Of a stretch of DNA of 8,152 bases, positions 5,831 through 8,152 are shown in pieces (positions within the stretch are counted from its first letter, which is position 1; each line of letters opens with the position of its first letter). The translations under genes and the position numbers were made by a program. Origin of the DNA: Desulfobacteraceae bacterium (lineage in GTDB: Bacteria > Desulfobacterota > Desulfobacteria > Desulfobacterales > UBA11574); assembly GCA_003486165.1 (NCBI GenBank), contig DNGT01000281.1:1-8152 (forward strand), in the 5' to 3' direction. The notes beneath the pieces were generated by a model, which worked only from the letters and a program-made list of their open reading frames with translations, did not search any database and was not told the DNA's origin.

Positions 5831-8152
5831 ATGACAAAGTGGAAGCAGAAAGACTGGATAAAAATAACCCTATGGTTGTGGATTCTCATGATGTGTATTG
5901 CCAAAAACACCGCATATGCACAAAAGGAGAAGTCAGATAGACCAGATCCCATAGTATCACAGGTTGTTGTCGATGTTCAGGGGATAAATGGGGATGTGAG
6001 CCGATGGGTTGATCTGGTAAAGAATCTCATTTTTATCCAGGAAGGAGAACCCTTTTCAACAAAACGGTTCCAGGATTCCCTCGAAGCTTTGAAATCGTCG
6101 AAAATATTTAAAGCCATCCATGTTTTCGAAACATCTGTAAAAGAAGGTCAATTGGCACTTCATTTTCAGGTAACGCCATATTCCCGGGTTAAAGATGTTA
6201 AGATCAGTGGTGGATTTCCCCTGTTGGAACGAGAAATCATCAACGCCATGCAGCTCCGAACAGGAGATGCATACGATCCGGATGCGTTCCCCGCCAAGGA
6301 GGGTGCCATTGTCCAGCTTTTCAAGAATGAAGGTTATATTGCACCGGTTGTTAATTTAGACGCCAAAGAAGATCCTGCTGACGGAAACATGGTGATTTTT
6401 GTCAATATCGATAAAGGTGATTTTTTTCATATCCGGCGATTTGAAATCCAGGGAAGCCGGGCTTTTTCAAAGACGCGTCTAAAAATGCGGATCAAAACGT
6501 ATAAATCGTGGTTGATTCCGGATTTTATGCGGCGTTTTAAAAAAAAAGAATTTGATAAAGACATCAAAAATCTCATCCGGTTTTATCGGAAAAATGGGTA
6601 TCCGGACGTTGTCGTGAACCCCGCTGTCAACAAAGATGCCAACACTCAAAATGTTTCCATTTCTTTAAACATTGATGAAGGTTCCAGGTATGACATTGAG
6701 TTTGAAGGCAACCAAGCGTTTTGGAATTTTACGTTAAAGAAAGATCTCATCCTTTTTAAGGAGGGGAATAAAAGGGATTTTGGTCTAAAAAAAAGCATAC
6801 GCCTGATAAAGAAACGTTACATCAAGGCAGGGTATAAGGATTTCCGGATAGATATAGAGTCTGAAAGAAAACAAGAAGCAGGTCAATCGGTTCGCAACAT
6901 CCGTCTGATTATTGATGAGGGGCCGCAATACGTTGTAAATTCAGTTGAATTCAAAGGAAATCATGTGTTTGATTCAAAGAAGATCAAAAAACAGATGTTG
7001 ACCCGAACCCCGGGAATTTTCGCCAACGGTGCGTTCGTTCAGGAAACCTTGGAAGAGGATAAACGCGCCATAACGTCTCTTTATCTCGAACAAGGTTATA
7101 TGAACACGGAAGTGAAGGACCAGGTAAAATCGGATAAAGGCATTAAAGGAAAAAAACACATTGTCGACATCACGATTGACATTGGAGAGGGGATTCAAAC
7201 AAACGTGAAATCCTCAAAAATCAATGGGTTGAATGTGTTGTCAGACGCTCAGGCCCGTGAGGCCATCACTTTGAAAGAAGGGTCCGTTTTTCGAGACTAT
7301 ATGATTCGCAGCGATGAAAACATGCTGTCATCCCTGATCTCTGAAAAGGGTTATCCCAATGTCAAGGTGAAGGGAACTGCGGCCATCAGCAAGGACAACA
7401 CCGGAGCTTCAGTAATGTATGACGTTGACGAAGGGCCGTTTGTGAAAATGGGGCAAACGGCTTTGACAGGAAATTTTCTCACCAAAAGGCGTGTTATACA
7501 AAATGTACTCGAACTCGATCCGGGAGAGCCGTTTTCTCTGAAGAAATTTTTGAGATCCCAGCGCGATATCCGCGACATCGAAGCATTTGATTCGGTCCGT
7601 TTTAACACTTACGGGTTAAAAGAAAAGGCGGACAAGGTAAATCTGCTTTTGGAGTTGGAAGAGAAAAAGCCTTATTATATTCAGTCTGGCGTAGGGTATG
7701 ACACCGAAAGGGGATTTTACGCAAACATCCTGGCCGGGGACCGAAACCTTTTTGGATTAAACAAGGATGTTTACGCGGGTGGTGAAATCAGCCAGATAGG
7801 GTACCGGGGTGATCTGGGCATCACTGAGCCCAGGTTTCTGGGAACTCGAATCAAGTCGGCAGTAAATATGTTTACCGAAACCAGGGAAGAGTTTAATACC
7901 AATTTCGGCACCAGAGAAAGGGGCGTATCATTATCATTTAACCGGAAGTTATTTCAAAAATTTAACGCAGACCTCTCTTTTGTTTATTCGTATAAGAAGA
8001 ACTTCCAGCGTGATTTGGAACCCATTTCTGTTAATGAAGAAATTAACTTTGATTCCAGAGAGATTCTGACGATAAGTCCTTCCCTTGTATATAACAACAT
8101 AGATTCCTATATACGGCCCAGAAAAGGACTTTTTTCTTCTTTGCTTCTGGAT
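5831..8152 (+). CDS. Omp85-family outer-membrane assembly protein (BamA/TamA type) with seven POTRA domains, partial at right edge
   Basis: The window holds 774 codons and no stop. A Sec signal peptide is clear: KWKQKDWIK, then ITLWLWILMMCIA, with cleavage after AYA at residue 30. By eye seven POTRA domains follow: about 43-116, 117-195, 197-285, 286-364, 365-454, 455-535 and 536-611. The inner five each carry a helix ending in GY (GYIAP, GYPDV, GYKDF, GYMNT, GYPNV), then a strand, usually closed by [DG]EG or DKG. The barrel begins near 612 (YYIQSGVGYDTERGFY, GDRNLFG at 636-642, GITEPRFLGTR), with several antiparallel strands before the edge. Roughly 250 residues are probably missing, giving a full length near 1000, longer than E. 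coli BamA (810, five POTRAs) or TamA (577, three). The ATG at 5831 is chosen for the signal peptide and a GGA 5 nt upstream; an ATG at 5821 is out of frame. POTRA domains dock clients and partners, and the barrel inserts proteins into the outer membrane. Sitting directly behind tamB argues for a TamA role, but a BamA doing both jobs cannot be excluded, so no symbol is given. Confidence 0.93.
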   Translation, partial: MTKWKQKDWIKITLWLWILMMCIAKNTAYAQKEKSDRPDPIVSQVVVDVQGINGDVSRWVDLVKNLIFIQEGEPFSTKRFQDSLEALKSSKIFKAIHVFETSVKEGQLALHFQVTPYSRVKDVKISGGFPLLEREIINAMQLRTGDAYDPDAFPAKEGAIVQLFKNEGYIAPVVNLDAKEDPADGNMVIFVNIDKGDFFHIRRFEIQGSRAFSKTRLKMRIKTYKSWLIPDFMRRFKKKEFDKDIKNLIRFYRKNGYPDVVVNPAVNKDANTQNVSISLNIDEGSRYDIEFEGNQAFWNFTLKKDLILFKEGNKRDFGLKKSIRLIKKRYIKAGYKDFRIDIESERKQEAGQSVRNIRLIIDEGPQYVVNSVEFKGNHVFDSKKIKKQMLTRTPGIFANGAFVQETLEEDKRAITSLYLEQGYMNTEVKDQVKSDKGIKGKKHIVDITIDIGEGIQTNVKSSKINGLNVLSDAQAREAITLKEGSVFRDYMIRSDENMLSSLISEKGYPNVKVKGTAAISKDNTGASVMYDVDEGPFVKMGQTALTGNFLTKRRVIQNVLELDPGEPFSLKKFLRSQRDIRDIEAFDSVRFNTYGLKEKADKVNLLLELEEKKPYYIQSGVGYDTERGFYANILAGDRNLFGLNKDVYAGGEISQIGYRGDLGITEPRFLGTRIKSAVNMFTETREEFNTNFGTRERGVSLSFNRKLFQKFNADLSFVYSYKKNFQRDLEPISVNEEINFDSREILTISPSLVYNNIDSYIRPRKGLFSSLLLD

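Noticed and set aside
5821..5940. 39-codon open frame starting at ATG 5821
   Set aside because: It overlaps the signal-peptide region of the Omp85 gene in another frame, and its product is polar and featureless.
6974..7608. Minus-strand open frames of 74 and 85 codons across the POTRA region
   Set aside because: They are antisense to the Omp85 gene and have no recognisable protein features.

Overview
The window looks like the chromosome of a Gram-negative (diderm) bacterium. Four genes are visible and all act in the cell envelope. They form two divergent transcription units either side of a gene-free stretch at about 1575-1903. Moderately AT-leaning base use and the style of the proteins (a seven-POTRA Omp85, a TamB, an AsmA-family protein with a short lipoprotein) suggest a deltaproteobacterium of the Desulfobacterota kind. 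That placement is an impression from family resemblance, not something the sequence proves. There are no mobile-element, phage, plasmid, tRNA, rRNA or CRISPR signals.

Leftward unit (minus strand): a 179-residue lipoprotein of unrecognised family (1035-1574) is followed after 51 bp by the N-terminal 327 residues of an AsmA-family protein (983 down to 1), which runs off the left edge. A good sigma70-type promoter with an extended -10 box sits at 1627-1655. It places the start of transcription about 45 bp upstream of the lipoprotein ATG, and probably drives both genes.

Rightward unit (plus strand): a full-length TamB (1904-5815, 1303 residues) is followed after 15 bp by a BamA/TamA-type Omp85 outer-membrane protein (from 5831, 774 codons visible, cut by the right edge). 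The Omp85 has a signal peptide, seven POTRA domains by my count, and the first strands of its beta-barrel.

Together the genes suggest envelope assembly or lipid export. TamB is an inner-membrane-anchored, groove-shaped protein that spans the periplasm and meets an Omp85 partner through its POTRA arm. AsmA belongs to the same superfamily of bridge-like lipid carriers. The most distinctive points are the order tamB-omp85 (the reverse of E. coli tamA-tamB), the long and patterned POTRA arm, the roughly 100-residue repeat period in TamB, and the head-to-head placement of a second AsmA-superfamily gene with an unknown lipoprotein.
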